A DNA stretch of 64,000 nt, from positions 47,197 to 111,196 of the forward strand of contig CANFLV010000014.1 in NCBI GenBank assembly GCA_947448025.1. Direction: 5' to 3'. The position numbers and the translations under genes were made by a program. The first letter of the stretch is position 1. Each line of letters opens with the position of its first letter. This stretch comes from Oxalobacteraceae bacterium (GTDB taxonomy: Bacteria; Pseudomonadota; Gammaproteobacteria; Burkholderiales; Burkholderiaceae_D). Below are positions 17,934 through 27,950 of this stretch, piece by piece. Under the pieces are notes generated by a model. It had not been told where the DNA came from, did no database searches, and was given only the letters and a program-made list of their open reading frames with translations.

Positions 17934-19679
17934 TCAGGCGCGCAGCAGTTCCATCGTTTCCGCGATGGCAGCCGGTTCATAGGTGCGCATGATGCGCTTG
18001 GCCAGCGGCGCGATCAGGCGCAGGTCGCTATTGAGGATTTCCTGCTTCACTGACAGCAGCTGTGCCGGATGCATGGAAAATTCACGCAGACCCATGCCGA
18101 GCAATAGCCGCGTGAGCCTGGTGTCGCCGGCCATCTCACCACAGACTGATACCGGAATCCCGGCCTTCGCGCCAGCAGCAATCGTCATCGCCAGTAATTG
18201 CAGGATAGCCGGATGCAGCGGGTCGTACAGATGCGCGACTTCATGATCGACACGGTCAATGGCCAGCGTGTACTGGATCAGGTCGTTTGTGCCGACCGAC
18301 AGAAAATCGAGACGCTTGACGAACATCGGCAAGGCCAGCGCCGCGGCCGGAATTTCAATCATCGCCCCGATCGGAATCGCTTCATCGAATTTTTTGCGAG
18401 CCGCGCGCAACTGCGACTTGGCCTGCTCTATCATCAGCAAAGTCTGGTCGATTTCGTAGGCATGCGCGAGCATGGGCACCAACAGCTTGACAGGACCGAA
18501 TGCGGAGGCGCGCAAAATCGCGCGCAGCTGCGCCAGGAACATCTGCGGCTCGGCCAGGCAATAACGAATCGCGCGCAAACCCAGCGCCGGATTCAAGGCC
18601 GTCTGTTCAGCTGCATCCAGCGGCTTGTCGGCGCCGATATCGAGCGTGCGTATCGTCACCGGCCGGCCTTTCATGGCCACCACTGCCTGACGATAAGAGT
18701 CGAATTGCTCATCTTCCGAAGGCAGCTTGTTGATGCAGCCAGTGCGATTCATGAACAAAAATTCGGAGCGGAACAGGCCGACACCATTCGCGCCGGAATC
18801 CATCGCCGCCGCACAGTCATCAGGAAATTCAATATTGGCCAGCATCGTGACGGCCGTGCCGTCCTGCGTGATGGCTGGCGTCTTTCGCAGCTTGCCGAGC
18901 TTTTTTCGAGCGCGAAACAGGCGCGTCTGCCGTTCGCGATATTGTTCCAGCACCAGCGGCGAGGGATCGACGATGACTACGCCGGCATCGCCATCGATGA
19001 TGACCCAGTCATCCTGCTCGATCAATGCAGTGGCGTTAAACATGCCGACCGCCGCCGGAATATCGAGGCTACGCGCGACGATGGCGGTATGCGAATTCTG
19101 CCCACCGACGTCGGTGATGAAGCCACTGAAGGAACGATCGCGAAACTGCAGCATGTCGGCCGGCGAAATGTCATGCGCGACCACGATCATGTGCGCGCTC
19201 TGCTCATCATCGACAGCGCGCGGCAAGGTGCTGGCGCTACCGGTCAACACTTTCAGAACGCGCTCGCCGACTTGCATGATGTCGGCCTTGCGTTCGCGCA
19301 GATAAGAGTCTTCGATTTCATCGAACTGCGCTGATAATTCATCGATCTGCGTCACCAGCGCCCATTCGGCATTGTAGAAACGCGAGCGGATGATATCGAG
19401 CGGCATTTGCGAGATCATCGGGTCCGACAGGATCAGCGCATGCACGTCAATAAAGGCACCAAGCTCGGCCGGCGCATCCTTGGGCAAATCGCTCCAGATC
19501 GTCTGCAATTCCTGGTGCACGGTGGCGATCGCATTTTGCAGGCGCACGATTTCGGCTTCGACCTGCTCTTCGGCGACGAGGTAGTGTTTGACATCCAGTG
19601 CGGCTGGTGTGAGCAGATGCGCGCGTCCCACTGCGATGCCGCGCGATACCGGTATGCCGTGGAGCGTAAAGGATGCCAT
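17934..19679 (-). CDS. ptsI: Phosphoenolpyruvate-protein phosphotransferase (PTS enzyme I)
   Basis: Transfers phosphate from PEP to HPr. At 581 aa it is full length. The phosphorylated histidine is His197 in GGQNSHTAIVARS, and the PEP-site motifs FRSEFLFMNR and GIPVSVCGEMAGD (catalytic Cys) are present. It follows ptsH and a mannose-type EIIA gene. With no EIIB or EIIC nearby, this chain probably serves regulation. Confidence 0.96.
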   Translation of the reverse strand: MASFTLHGIPVSRGIAVGRAHLLTPAALDVKHYLVAEEQVEAEIVRLQNAIATVHQELQTIWSDLPKDAPAELGAFIDVHALILSDPMISQMPLDIIRSRFYNAEWALVTQIDELSAQFDEIEDSYLRERKADIMQVGERVLKVLTGSASTLPRAVDDEQSAHMIVVAHDISPADMLQFRDRSFSGFITDVGGQNSHTAIVARSLDIPAAVGMFNATALIEQDDWVIIDGDAGVVIVDPSPLVLEQYRERQTRLFRARKKLGKLRKTPAITQDGTAVTMLANIEFPDDCAAAMDSGANGVGLFRSEFLFMNRTGCINKLPSEDEQFDSYRQAVVAMKGRPVTIRTLDIGADKPLDAAEQTALNPALGLRAIRYCLAEPQMFLAQLRAILRASAFGPVKLLVPMLAHAYEIDQTLLMIEQAKSQLRAARKKFDEAIPIGAMIEIPAAALALPMFVKRLDFLSVGTNDLIQYTLAIDRVDHEVAHLYDPLHPAILQLLAMTIAAGAKAGIPVSVCGEMAGDTRLTRLLLGMGLREFSMHPAQLLSVKQEILNSDLRLIAPLAKRIMRTYEPAAIAETMELLRA

Positions 19680-19744
19680 CAGTGTCCGTTCTTTTCAGCG
19701 ATGATTGATTGTCAGATGTTCGAGTCTTAACAACACGCGATGGA

Positions 19745-20014
19745 CTATTCGCCTTCGCCAAATTTATCGTTGATTAATTGTTCCAGCGCGGTGAAGCACT
19801 CCTGCTCATCAGCGCCATCGACTTCCAGCAATACTTTCGTGCCTTTGCCAGCTGCCAGCATCATTACACCCATGATCGACTTCGCATTCACGCGGCGCTT
19901 GTTGCGCGTCATCCAGATATCGCTTTGATATTTGGCCGCCAATTGCGTGAGCTTGGCTGAAGCGCGCGCATGCAGGCCCAGTTTATTGATAATTTCGATT
20001 TCTTGTTCGATCAT
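19745..20014 (-). CDS. ptsH: Phosphocarrier protein HPr
   Basis: An 89-residue phosphocarrier between EI and EIIA. His15 lies in NKLGLHARAS and Ser46 in NAKSIMGVMML, so both the PEP-dependent and the HPr-kinase-type sites are conserved; many betaproteobacteria encode HprK elsewhere. It sits between the EIIA gene and ptsI, with 23- and 65-nt gaps. Confidence 0.96.
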   Translation of the reverse strand: MIEQEIEIINKLGLHARASAKLTQLAAKYQSDIWMTRNKRRVNAKSIMGVMMLAAGKGTKVLLEVDGADEQECFTALEQLINDKFGEGE

Positions 20015-20037
20015 TTTTATATTAGTCTTTTTTATAA

Positions 20038-20445
20038 TTAATTCGGTGACAGACGTATGCGGTTATCGACTCTGACGGCGCCGCCCTGACCACCAGCGAG
20101 CGCCATCTCAACGACAACATCAATGCTCGCACTGCGATAGGTCAGTGCGCGCAGCAGCATCGGCAGGCTGATGCCGGCAATGACTTCGATGCGACCGGGC
20201 TGGCACAGCGGCAGTGTACAGTTCGAAGGTGTCCCGCCCATGACATCGGTAATGACGAGCACGCCATCGCCAGTGTCAAGGCGGCAGATCGCTTCCTGAG
20301 CCTCCACTTTGACTTCTTGCGTATCCTGGTCGGCCACTACGTCGATGGCTTCGAGCCGTTCAGGTAGGCCACGAAAAACATGGGAAGCAGCCTCGATAAA
20401 GGCTTTTCCCAGAGGCGCATGAGTGAGCAGCAGAATTCCGACCAT
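20038..20445 (-). CDS. PTS EIIA component, mannose family
   Basis: Cytoplasmic EIIA (135 aa) of the mannose/fructose superfamily. The phosphorylatable His9 is in GILLLTHAPLGKAF and the family motif VITDVMGGTPSN is present. It has no EIIB domain and no membrane partner in the window, as is typical for the regulatory PTS of betaproteobacteria. It lies 40 nt downstream of gshB. Confidence 0.92.
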   Translation of the reverse strand: MVGILLLTHAPLGKAFIEAASHVFRGLPERLEAIDVVADQDTQEVKVEAQEAICRLDTGDGVLVITDVMGGTPSNCTLPLCQPGRIEVIAGISLPMLLRALTYRSASIDVVVEMALAGGQGGAVRVDNRIRLSPN

Positions 20446-20485
20446 AGTGATTATTCAAGGAGCGTGCTGTGGCAAACCAGGCGAC

Positions 20486-21427
20486 TTACGGCGTCGCCCG
20501 CTCGAGTGCATCGATGAACATGGCGGCGACATCGAAGCCGGTCTGTTCGCTGATTTCCTGGAAACAGGTCGGACTCGTAATGTTCACCTCCGTCAGGTAA
20601 TCACCGATGGAGTCCAATCCTACCAGTAACAAGCCGCGTTTTGCCAGAATTGGCCCGAGGGTCTCGCCGATTTCACGGTCGCGCGCTGAAACAGGCTGCG
20701 CCACGCCAATACCGCCAGCGGCCAGATTACCGCGGACTTCGCCGTTTTGCGGAATCCGCGCAAGGCAAAACGGCACGACTTCGCCGCCGATGAGCAGGAT
20801 GCGTTTGTCGCCCTTGGCGATCTCGGGAATGAAGCGCTGCGCCATGATCGTGCAGCGACCATTGGCTGACAGCGTCTCGATGATGGAACCCAAATTCATG
20901 CCTTCTTCGGTGACGCGGAAAATGCCGACGCCGCCCATGCCGTCGAGGGGCTTGAAGATCACGTCCTTGTGCTCGGCATGGAAGGCGCGCAGGCGGGCTT
21001 CATTGCGCGTGACTAAAGTCGGCGCGATAAATTGCGGAAAGCGCGCAATCGACAGCTTTTCATTATGGTCGCGCACCGCCGAAGGCTTGTTGAATACGCG
21101 CGCGCCCTGCTGCTCAGCCAGTTCGAGCAGATAGGTCGTGTAAATGTATTCCATGTCGAAGGGCGGGTCCTTGCGCAGGATGACCGCATCGAACTGCCCG
21201 AGGTCGAGCGCCTGCGGCGCGTCGGCGCCATACCAGATGTCCGGGTCGCCGGTGAGCGTGATCGGTGTGACGTTGGCCACGACACGGCCACCTTCGAGGG
21301 CGAGATCGCCCTGCTCGAATGCGTACACGGCATAGCCGCGCCGCGCCGCCTCGCGCATCATCGCGAAGGTCGAGTCTTTGTAAATCTTGAAGCTATCCAG
21401 CGGATCGGCGAGGAAGGCAATTTTCAT
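20486..21427 (-). CDS. gshB: Glutathione synthetase
   Basis: ATP-grasp ligase (313 aa) that adds glycine to gamma-glutamylcysteine. Family features are MKIAFLADPLDSFKIYKDST, LRKDPPFDMEYIYTTYLLE, DVIFKPLDGMGGVGIFR and EVNITSPTCFQEI. The start chosen is the canonical MKIAF ATG with an AGGA 5 nt upstream. It follows gshA by 36 nt, so both steps of glutathione synthesis are together. Confidence 0.95.
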   Translation of the reverse strand: MKIAFLADPLDSFKIYKDSTFAMMREAARRGYAVYAFEQGDLALEGGRVVANVTPITLTGDPDIWYGADAPQALDLGQFDAVILRKDPPFDMEYIYTTYLLELAEQQGARVFNKPSAVRDHNEKLSIARFPQFIAPTLVTRNEARLRAFHAEHKDVIFKPLDGMGGVGIFRVTEEGMNLGSIIETLSANGRCTIMAQRFIPEIAKGDKRILLIGGEVVPFCLARIPQNGEVRGNLAAGGIGVAQPVSARDREIGETLGPILAKRGLLLVGLDSIGDYLTEVNITSPTCFQEISEQTGFDVAAMFIDALERATP

Positions 21428-21463
21428 GGAGGTCCTGGGGTGGGCTGCTATTGGGCAGTGCAA

Positions 21464-22762
21464 TTAATAGACTTCCGGATTCGGATCGGTTTTTTCGAGC
21501 TCGAGTGAAGCGGCCAGCATTGCCAGGCGCGCCACTACGCCGTACATGTAGAAGCGGTTCGGCGCAGTCGTGCCTGGCTTGGCATGCATGTCCGGCAGCG
21601 CATGCTGCTGCGCGAATGCGAGCGGCACGAAATGCATGCCCGGCGCGTTCAGGTTTTCATTGATGTCACGCTCGGCATGGACACGGTAAAAGCCGCCGAC
21701 GACATAGCGGTCGATCATGTACACGACCGGCTCGGCGACGGCGTCATTGATGTGCTCGAAGGTATGCACGCCTTCCTGAACGATCACTTCATGCACTTCC
21801 AGGCCATCCTTGACGACCGCCATCTTGTTGCGCTGTTTGCGGTTCAAGTCCTTGACCTGGCTGGCGTCGGTGACAGTCATGATACCCATGCCATAGGTGC
21901 CGGCATTGGCCTTGACGATCACGAAGGGTTTTTCCTTGATGCCGTATTCCTTGTATTTCTTGCGGATCTTGGCAAGCAGCGTATCGACGTTTTGCGCCAC
22001 GCATTCTTCGCCGGCGTGTTCATGGAAATTGATGCCGTCGCATTTACCGAAGTAGGGATTCAGCATCCACGGATCGACATCGATCATCTTTGAAAACTTC
22101 TTCACCACTTCATCGTAGGCCGCGAAGTGATTACTCTTGCGTCGCAGCGACCAGCCTGCATGCAGCGGTGGCAGCAGCGTTTGCTCATGCAAGCCCTCGA
22201 GGATGGCGGGAATGCCGGCCGACAGATCATTATTGAGCAGGATCGTGCAGGGATCGAAATTCTTCAGGCCGAGACGGCGACCATTGGCGGAGCGCTCAAG
22301 CGGTTCGAGCACCAGCGTTGTGCCATCAGGAAGATCGATCGTCGTGGGCGCCTTGATGTCGGGCGACAGCGAACCGAGACGCACATTCAGGCCGGTCTGG
22401 CGGAAAATCTGCGTCAGGCGCGCGATGTTTTGCAGGTAAAAGGTATTGCGCGTATGGCTCTCGGGGATCAAGAGCAGGTTCTTCGCGTCAGGACAGTATT
22501 TTTCAATCGCGGCCATGGCGGCCTGCACGGCCAGCGGCAGCATTTCCGGTGCGAGGTTATTGAAGCCACCCGGGTACAGGTTCGTGTCCACCGGCGCGAG
22601 CTTGAAACCCGAATTGCGCAAATCGACAGAGCTGTAGAACGGCGGCGTATGTTCTTGCCATTCCAGCCGGAACCAGCGCTCGATGGCGGGCGTGGCGATG
22701 AGGATTTTCTTTTCCAGCTCGAGGAGCGGGCCATTAACGGCAGTAACAAGATGCGGAACCAT
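21464..22762 (-). CDS. gshA: Glutamate-cysteine ligase, Thiobacillus ferrooxidans type
   Basis: First enzyme of glutathione synthesis. At 432 aa it matches the T. ferrooxidans-type ligase common in betaproteobacteria, not the E. coli type. Notable stretches are FNNLAPEMLPLAVQAAM, LLLIPESHTRNTFYLQN and VIVKANAGTYGMGIMTV. A GTG 6 nt further upstream is possible, but the ATG has a better spaced AGAAAG. It appears to be the first gene of the gshA-gshB-EIIA-ptsH-ptsI-metX-metW run. Confidence 0.9.
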   Translation of the reverse strand: MVPHLVTAVNGPLLELEKKILIATPAIERWFRLEWQEHTPPFYSSVDLRNSGFKLAPVDTNLYPGGFNNLAPEMLPLAVQAAMAAIEKYCPDAKNLLLIPESHTRNTFYLQNIARLTQIFRQTGLNVRLGSLSPDIKAPTTIDLPDGTTLVLEPLERSANGRRLGLKNFDPCTILLNNDLSAGIPAILEGLHEQTLLPPLHAGWSLRRKSNHFAAYDEVVKKFSKMIDVDPWMLNPYFGKCDGINFHEHAGEECVAQNVDTLLAKIRKKYKEYGIKEKPFVIVKANAGTYGMGIMTVTDASQVKDLNRKQRNKMAVVKDGLEVHEVIVQEGVHTFEHINDAVAEPVVYMIDRYVVGGFYRVHAERDINENLNAPGMHFVPLAFAQQHALPDMHAKPGTTAPNRFYMYGVVARLAMLAASLELEKTDPNPEVY

Positions 22763-22898
22763 AAACACTTTCTAAGCATTTGACGCGGAATGCTGGAGAT
22801 TCTAACGGGAATCGACCGGCGACGTTGCCGCAGGGGTCAGGAATGTTTACGGTCGAAGTCAATATGTGTGGTCATGGGGTCAATTTTAAAGATCGCAT

Positions 22899-22929
22899 TA
22901 AAAAAAAGGCGCCTCAGGAGAGGCGCCTT
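22899..22929 (-). terminator. Rho-independent terminator after amtB
   Basis: Stem AAGGCGCCT/AGGCGCCTT (22906-22914 with 22921-22929) and a 6-nt loop, followed on the minus strand by a run of U from the A-run at 22899-22907. It lies 54 nt after the amtB stop and ends the glnK-amtB transcript before gshA. Confidence 0.85.
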
Positions 22930-22982
22930 GTAAATCCCGTTAGAGCGGGAATCGGAGACAACAGATACTGCAATGAAAAATA

Positions 22983-24554
22983 TTAAGAGTGATAAGCAGT
23001 CTCGCCATGGCTCGAAATATCAAGACCTTCGCGCTCTTCTTCTTCCGAAACCCGCAGACCGATGACGATGTCGACCAGTTTATAGGCAATGAAAGAAACC
23101 ACACCCGACCAGATCACTGTCGTGATGACAGCTTCGCCCTGAATCATGACCTGGCTGGCGATCGAGTAGTCATCAGCCACTTTGTTAGTGACGTAGTCGT
23201 AGATACCAACGCCCCCCAGCGATGGTGCTGCGAATACGCCTGTCAACAAGGCACCGAGGATACCGCCCACACCATGCACGCCGAAAACATCCAGCGAGTC
23301 ATCCGCGCCCAACAGACGCTTCAGACCATTCACGCCCCACAGGCAGATGATGCCAGCCAGCAGACCAATGATCAGACCACCCATCGCGCCGACGAAACCG
23401 GCAGCAGGTGTAATGGCGACCAGGCCAGCAACCGCACCGGACGCAGCGCCCAGCATCGATGGCTTGCCTTTGCCCATCCACTCACCCAGGGTCCATGACA
23501 GCGATGCGGCAGCAGTCGCCAGCAAGGTGTTCATGAAAGCCAAAGCAGCTGTACCGTTCGCTTCGAGCGCTGAACCAGCGTTGAAACCAAACCAGCCAGC
23601 CCACAGCAAGGATGCACCGATCATTGTCATGGTCAGGGAATGTGGCGCCATGGCTTCACGGCCATAACCGATACGCTTGCCGATTACATAAGCACCGACC
23701 AGACCAGCGACCGCAGCGTTGATGTGCACGACGGTACCGCCGGCGAAATCAAGTGCGCCCTTCTGGAACAGACGACCAGCAGTGGCTGTCAGCTTTTCAG
23801 CAGCGGCAGCATCAGTGAAACCATCAGGACCAGGCCAGAACCAGACCATGTGCGCGATCGGCAGATACGAGAAAGTGAACCACAGGACCACGAACACGAG
23901 GACAGCCGCAAACTTTGCACGCTCGGCAAATGCACCGACGATCAAACCGCAGGTAATCGCAGCAAACGTTGCCTGGAAGGCGACGAAGCTCAGCTCAGGA
24001 ATAACGATACCCTTGCTGAATGTGGCAGTCACGGAGTCACCATTCAAGCCTTTGAGGAACAGGCGGTCGAAGGAACCGATGATGCTGTTACCTTCAGTGA
24101 ATGCCAGCGAGTAGCCGTAGATCGACCAGAGAACGATGATCAGTGCGAACACAACGAAGACTTGCATCAGGACCGACAGCATGTTCTTCGAACGAACCAG
24201 GCCGCCGTAGAACAGTGCCAGGCCAGGAATCGTCATCAGGATCACAAGAACCGTGGCGACCATCATCCAGGCAGTGTCGCCCTTGTTTGGTACCAGCGGT
24301 GCAGCAGCTGGCGCAGCTTCGGCTGCAGCCGGCGCAGGCGCAGAGGCTGCAGATGCAGCAGCCGAAGCAGCAGCAGGCGCAGCAGCCGGGGCTGATGCGT
24401 CAGCCTTGGCAGCAGGTGCTGCTGGTGCAGACGCTGCAGGTGCCGATGCTTCCGGCGCCGATGCGGCAGGCGCCTGGGCCATCACTGGCACGGCGAACCC
24501 AACTGCGAGCAGCAAACTTCCGGCCGCTAAAAAACGTGCGAATTGTTTTTTCAT
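22983..24554 (-). CDS. amtB: Ammonium transporter AmtB
   Basis: Inner-membrane ammonium channel (523 aa, 11 membrane segments after a signal peptide). The start MKKQFARFLAAGSLLLAVG has an AGGAG Shine-Dalgarno. After signal cleavage (VMAQ) comes an unusual 60-70-residue Ala/Pro/Ser-rich spacer before the first Amt helix, NKGDTAWMMVATVLVILM. The pore histidines are recognisable in LPIAHMVWFW and FGVHGVGGILGALL. It follows glnK by 10 nt, the usual pairing in which GlnK plugs AmtB when ammonium is sufficient. Confidence 0.95.
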   Translation of the reverse strand: MKKQFARFLAAGSLLLAVGFAVPVMAQAPAASAPEASAPAASAPAAPAAKADASAPAAAPAAASAAASAASAPAPAAAEAAPAAAPLVPNKGDTAWMMVATVLVILMTIPGLALFYGGLVRSKNMLSVLMQVFVVFALIIVLWSIYGYSLAFTEGNSIIGSFDRLFLKGLNGDSVTATFSKGIVIPELSFVAFQATFAAITCGLIVGAFAERAKFAAVLVFVVLWFTFSYLPIAHMVWFWPGPDGFTDAAAAEKLTATAGRLFQKGALDFAGGTVVHINAAVAGLVGAYVIGKRIGYGREAMAPHSLTMTMIGASLLWAGWFGFNAGSALEANGTAALAFMNTLLATAAASLSWTLGEWMGKGKPSMLGAASGAVAGLVAITPAAGFVGAMGGLIIGLLAGIICLWGVNGLKRLLGADDSLDVFGVHGVGGILGALLTGVFAAPSLGGVGIYDYVTNKVADDYSIASQVMIQGEAVITTVIWSGVVSFIAYKLVDIVIGLRVSEEEEREGLDISSHGETAYHS

Positions 24555-24564
24555 ATTCTTCTCC

Positions 24565-25664
<1,100 letters not shown>

Positions 25665-25838
25665 GACATTTCTCCAGGGGGGCGTAATTATAAAAAGTGT
25701 AAAAATAATAATTTCATCTGACAAGGTCGACTTGAATTCCATCACAGCGCACGATGTTTGCATTGCGCCGTACAATTAATCCTTGATCAGGGTTTATGCT
25801 GTGGCTTCTGTATCCGACAATTGTTTCCCAAACACGTT

Positions 25839-25854
25839 AGCAGGAGTTGTGCCA
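25839..25854 (-). promoter_or_regulatory. Sigma-54 promoter of the glnK-amtB operon
   Basis: On the minus strand TGGCACAACTCCTGCT fits the -24/-12 consensus (TGGCAC-N5-TTGCW) with one mismatch and the obligatory GG-N10-GC spacing. It leaves a leader of about 165 nt before the TIGR02001-like gene. The nitrogen-regulated gene content supports it. Confidence 0.75.
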
Positions 25855-25965
25855 GCTCCATTTGGACGACAACAAGGGTGCCGCGGGCGGTTGTGGCGCA
25901 ACAAGGTTCAACTTAGCGCAAAACCAGACTGACAATGCACCAATTTATCGCAAAGTGCGATGTGC

Positions 25966-25980
25966 GCACTAAATTCGTGC
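25966..25980. promoter_or_regulatory. NtrC-like enhancer site
   Basis: GCACTAAATTCGTGC has the GCAC-N7-GTGC arms of the NtrC consensus. It lies about 110-125 bp upstream of the sigma-54 promoter, a usual distance for an enhancer, and just before the divergent ubiK start. A further GCACC and GTGCG occur nearby (25937-25959) and may be a weaker half-site pair. The rest of the 25665-26005 gap shows nothing else clear. Confidence 0.55.
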
Positions 25981-26005
25981 GAAATACTCACTAAAAGGAC
26001 ACGCC

Positions 26006-26245
26006 GTGGACAAGACTAATTTTTTTGACAACATGCAATCACGCATTAATCAGGCACTCGAAAAGACGCCGGCCAAGGATATCGAAAAGAATGTGAAAGC
26101 CATGATGAGCCAGGGCTTTTCCAAGCTCGATCTGGTCACGCGCGAAGAATTCGATATCCAGGCACAGGTTCTGGCGAAAACCCGGGACAAGCTCGAGGCG
26201 CTGGAAGTGCGCGTGGCCGAGCTGGAGGCGAAGCTGCCTAAATAA
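26006..26245 (+). CDS. ubiK: Ubiquinone biosynthesis accessory factor UbiK (YqiC/BMFP family)
   Basis: Small protein (79 aa) that assists aerobic ubiquinone synthesis in the Ubi complex and has membrane-fusing activity in vitro. The N-terminal part is amphipathic (FDNMQSRINQALEKTPAKDIEKNVKAMM) and the C-terminal part is a coiled coil (VLAKTRDKLEALEVRVAELEAKLPK), the standard BMFP layout. It starts at GTG with AAGGAC upstream. It is divergent from the nitrogen operon and followed by yifB. Confidence 0.88.
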   Translation: MDKTNFFDNMQSRINQALEKTPAKDIEKNVKAMMSQGFSKLDLVTREEFDIQAQVLAKTRDKLEALEVRVAELEAKLPK

Positions 26246-26356
26246 GCCGCTTGTCGGACAAATGCCAATCGCCCGGCAGCACGCTAGCCGGCGCCGTGCG
26301 AGACGGGCTACCATCGGCGCTCCATCATGCCCGCGGCGCCGCGCTGCCACTTCCCC

Positions 26357-27877
26357 ATGAGTCTCGCAGTCCTGAAAAGCCGTGCCCTCGCCGGCATGCA
26401 TGCACCGGAAGTCACGGTCGAAGTCCATCTTGCCAACGGTCTGCCACAATTTACGATCGTTGGCTTGCCTGAAACCGAAGTCAAGGAGGCAAAAGACCGG
26501 GTCCGGGCGGCGCTACAAAACGCACGCTTTGAATTTCCGGCACGGCGCATCACTGTCAATCTCGCGCCGGCCGATCTGCCCAAAGAATCCGGCCGCTTCG
26601 ATTTGCCGATCGCGCTGGGCATCCTCGCCGCTTCCGAACAAATGCCGGCGGATCAATTAGCCCATTATGAATTTGCCGGCGAGCTGTCATTGTCGGGCGA
26701 GCTGCGGCCTATTCGCGGCGCACTGGCGATGACCTTTGCCATGCATGCGGCCAGCGATGGCGGCAAACAGCGCGGCTTCATCCTGCCACGCGTAAATGCC
26801 GACGAAGCTGCGCTCGTGGCCGATGCAAAAATTTATCCGGCCGACTCGCTGCTGCAGGTCTGCGCGCATTTTGCGGCGGCCGATGCCGAGGCCCGCCTCG
26901 CGCGCCATCTGCCGCAGCCATCTCAGAACCCGCCCAGCTATCCCGATTTCAGCGACGTCAAAGGTCAGCTGCAGGCGCGCCGCGCACTGGAAGTCGCAGC
27001 CGCTGGCGGCCATAGCGTCTTGATGGTCGGCCCGCCCGGCACCGGTAAATCCATGCTCGCAGCCCGATTTCCCGGCATCCTGCCGCCGATGACGGAGCAG
27101 GAAGCGCTGGAATCGGCTGCGGTGCAATCGCTGGCCGGCAGCTTCAGCATAGAGCGCTGGAAGCTGCGTCCGTATCGCTCGCCGCATCACACGGCCTCAG
27201 CTGTCGCCCTCGTTGGCGGTGGCGGCAATCCGCGCCCCGGTGAAATTTCGCTGGCACATCGCGGTGTGCTGTTTCTTGATGAATTACCGGAATTCGACCG
27301 GCGTGTGCTCGAAGTCTTGCGTGAGCCGCTCGAATCCGGACGCATCCATATTTCGCGCGCAGCGCGCCAGGCAGAATTTCCGGCGCGCTTCCAGCTGATT
27401 GCCGCCATGAATCCTTGTCCCTGCGGTTATCTCGGCCATCCGGCCAATAAATGCCGCTGCACGCCTGATAGTGTGGCGCGCTATCAGGACAAGATTTCCG
27501 GACCGCTGCTGGACCGCATCGACATGCAAATCCAGGTCGGCGCACTGGCACATGCAGACCTGCTGGCAGCAACGACGAACGAATCGTCGGCGGCGATCGC
27601 CACGCGCGTGGCGCAAGCCTTCCAGCGCCAGCAGCAACGCCAGGGCAGCGCCAATCATGCGCTGTCGATCGCCGGCATCGAAGAACATTGCGCGCCGGAT
27701 GCTGCCGCCGACGCATTGGTGCGCAGTGTCATGGCGCGGCTGAACTGGTCGGCGCGGGCTTATCATCGCGTGCTGAAAGTCGCGCGCACCATTGCGGATC
27801 TGGCCGGCGCAGCACAGATCGGCCAGCCGCATGTCGCTGAAGCGATCCAGTATCGGCGGGCCTTGCGCGAACATTGA
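26357..27877 (+). CDS. YifB family Mg-chelatase-like AAA ATPase
   Basis: ComM/YifB protein (506 aa). The N-terminal Lon-like ribosomal S5 fold domain starts MSLAVLKSRALAGMHAPEVTVEVHLANG, which fixes the start despite a weak Shine-Dalgarno. The AAA+ core has Walker A GPPGTGKS and Walker B LFLDELPEF, and a Cys-rich PCPCGYLGHPANKCRC loop. ComM members are hexameric helicases promoting branch migration during natural transformation. dprA, another transformation gene, is also in the window. Confidence 0.93.
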   Translation: MSLAVLKSRALAGMHAPEVTVEVHLANGLPQFTIVGLPETEVKEAKDRVRAALQNARFEFPARRITVNLAPADLPKESGRFDLPIALGILAASEQMPADQLAHYEFAGELSLSGELRPIRGALAMTFAMHAASDGGKQRGFILPRVNADEAALVADAKIYPADSLLQVCAHFAAADAEARLARHLPQPSQNPPSYPDFSDVKGQLQARRALEVAAAGGHSVLMVGPPGTGKSMLAARFPGILPPMTEQEALESAAVQSLAGSFSIERWKLRPYRSPHHTASAVALVGGGGNPRPGEISLAHRGVLFLDELPEFDRRVLEVLREPLESGRIHISRAARQAEFPARFQLIAAMNPCPCGYLGHPANKCRCTPDSVARYQDKISGPLLDRIDMQIQVGALAHADLLAATTNESSAAIATRVAQAFQRQQQRQGSANHALSIAGIEEHCAPDAAADALVRSVMARLNWSARAYHRVLKVARTIADLAGAAQIGQPHVAEAIQYRRALREH

Positions 27878-27950
27878 CGCGGGCGAACAGCCGGATTTTT
27901 TTGCCGCCTCAGGCAGACGTAGCGCCCGCCTGCCTGCTACCATCTGGCCC

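Noticed and set aside
18198..19334. 378-codon plus-strand frame opposite ptsI
   Set aside because: Antisense shadow of enzyme I with Arg/His/Gln-rich nonsense composition.
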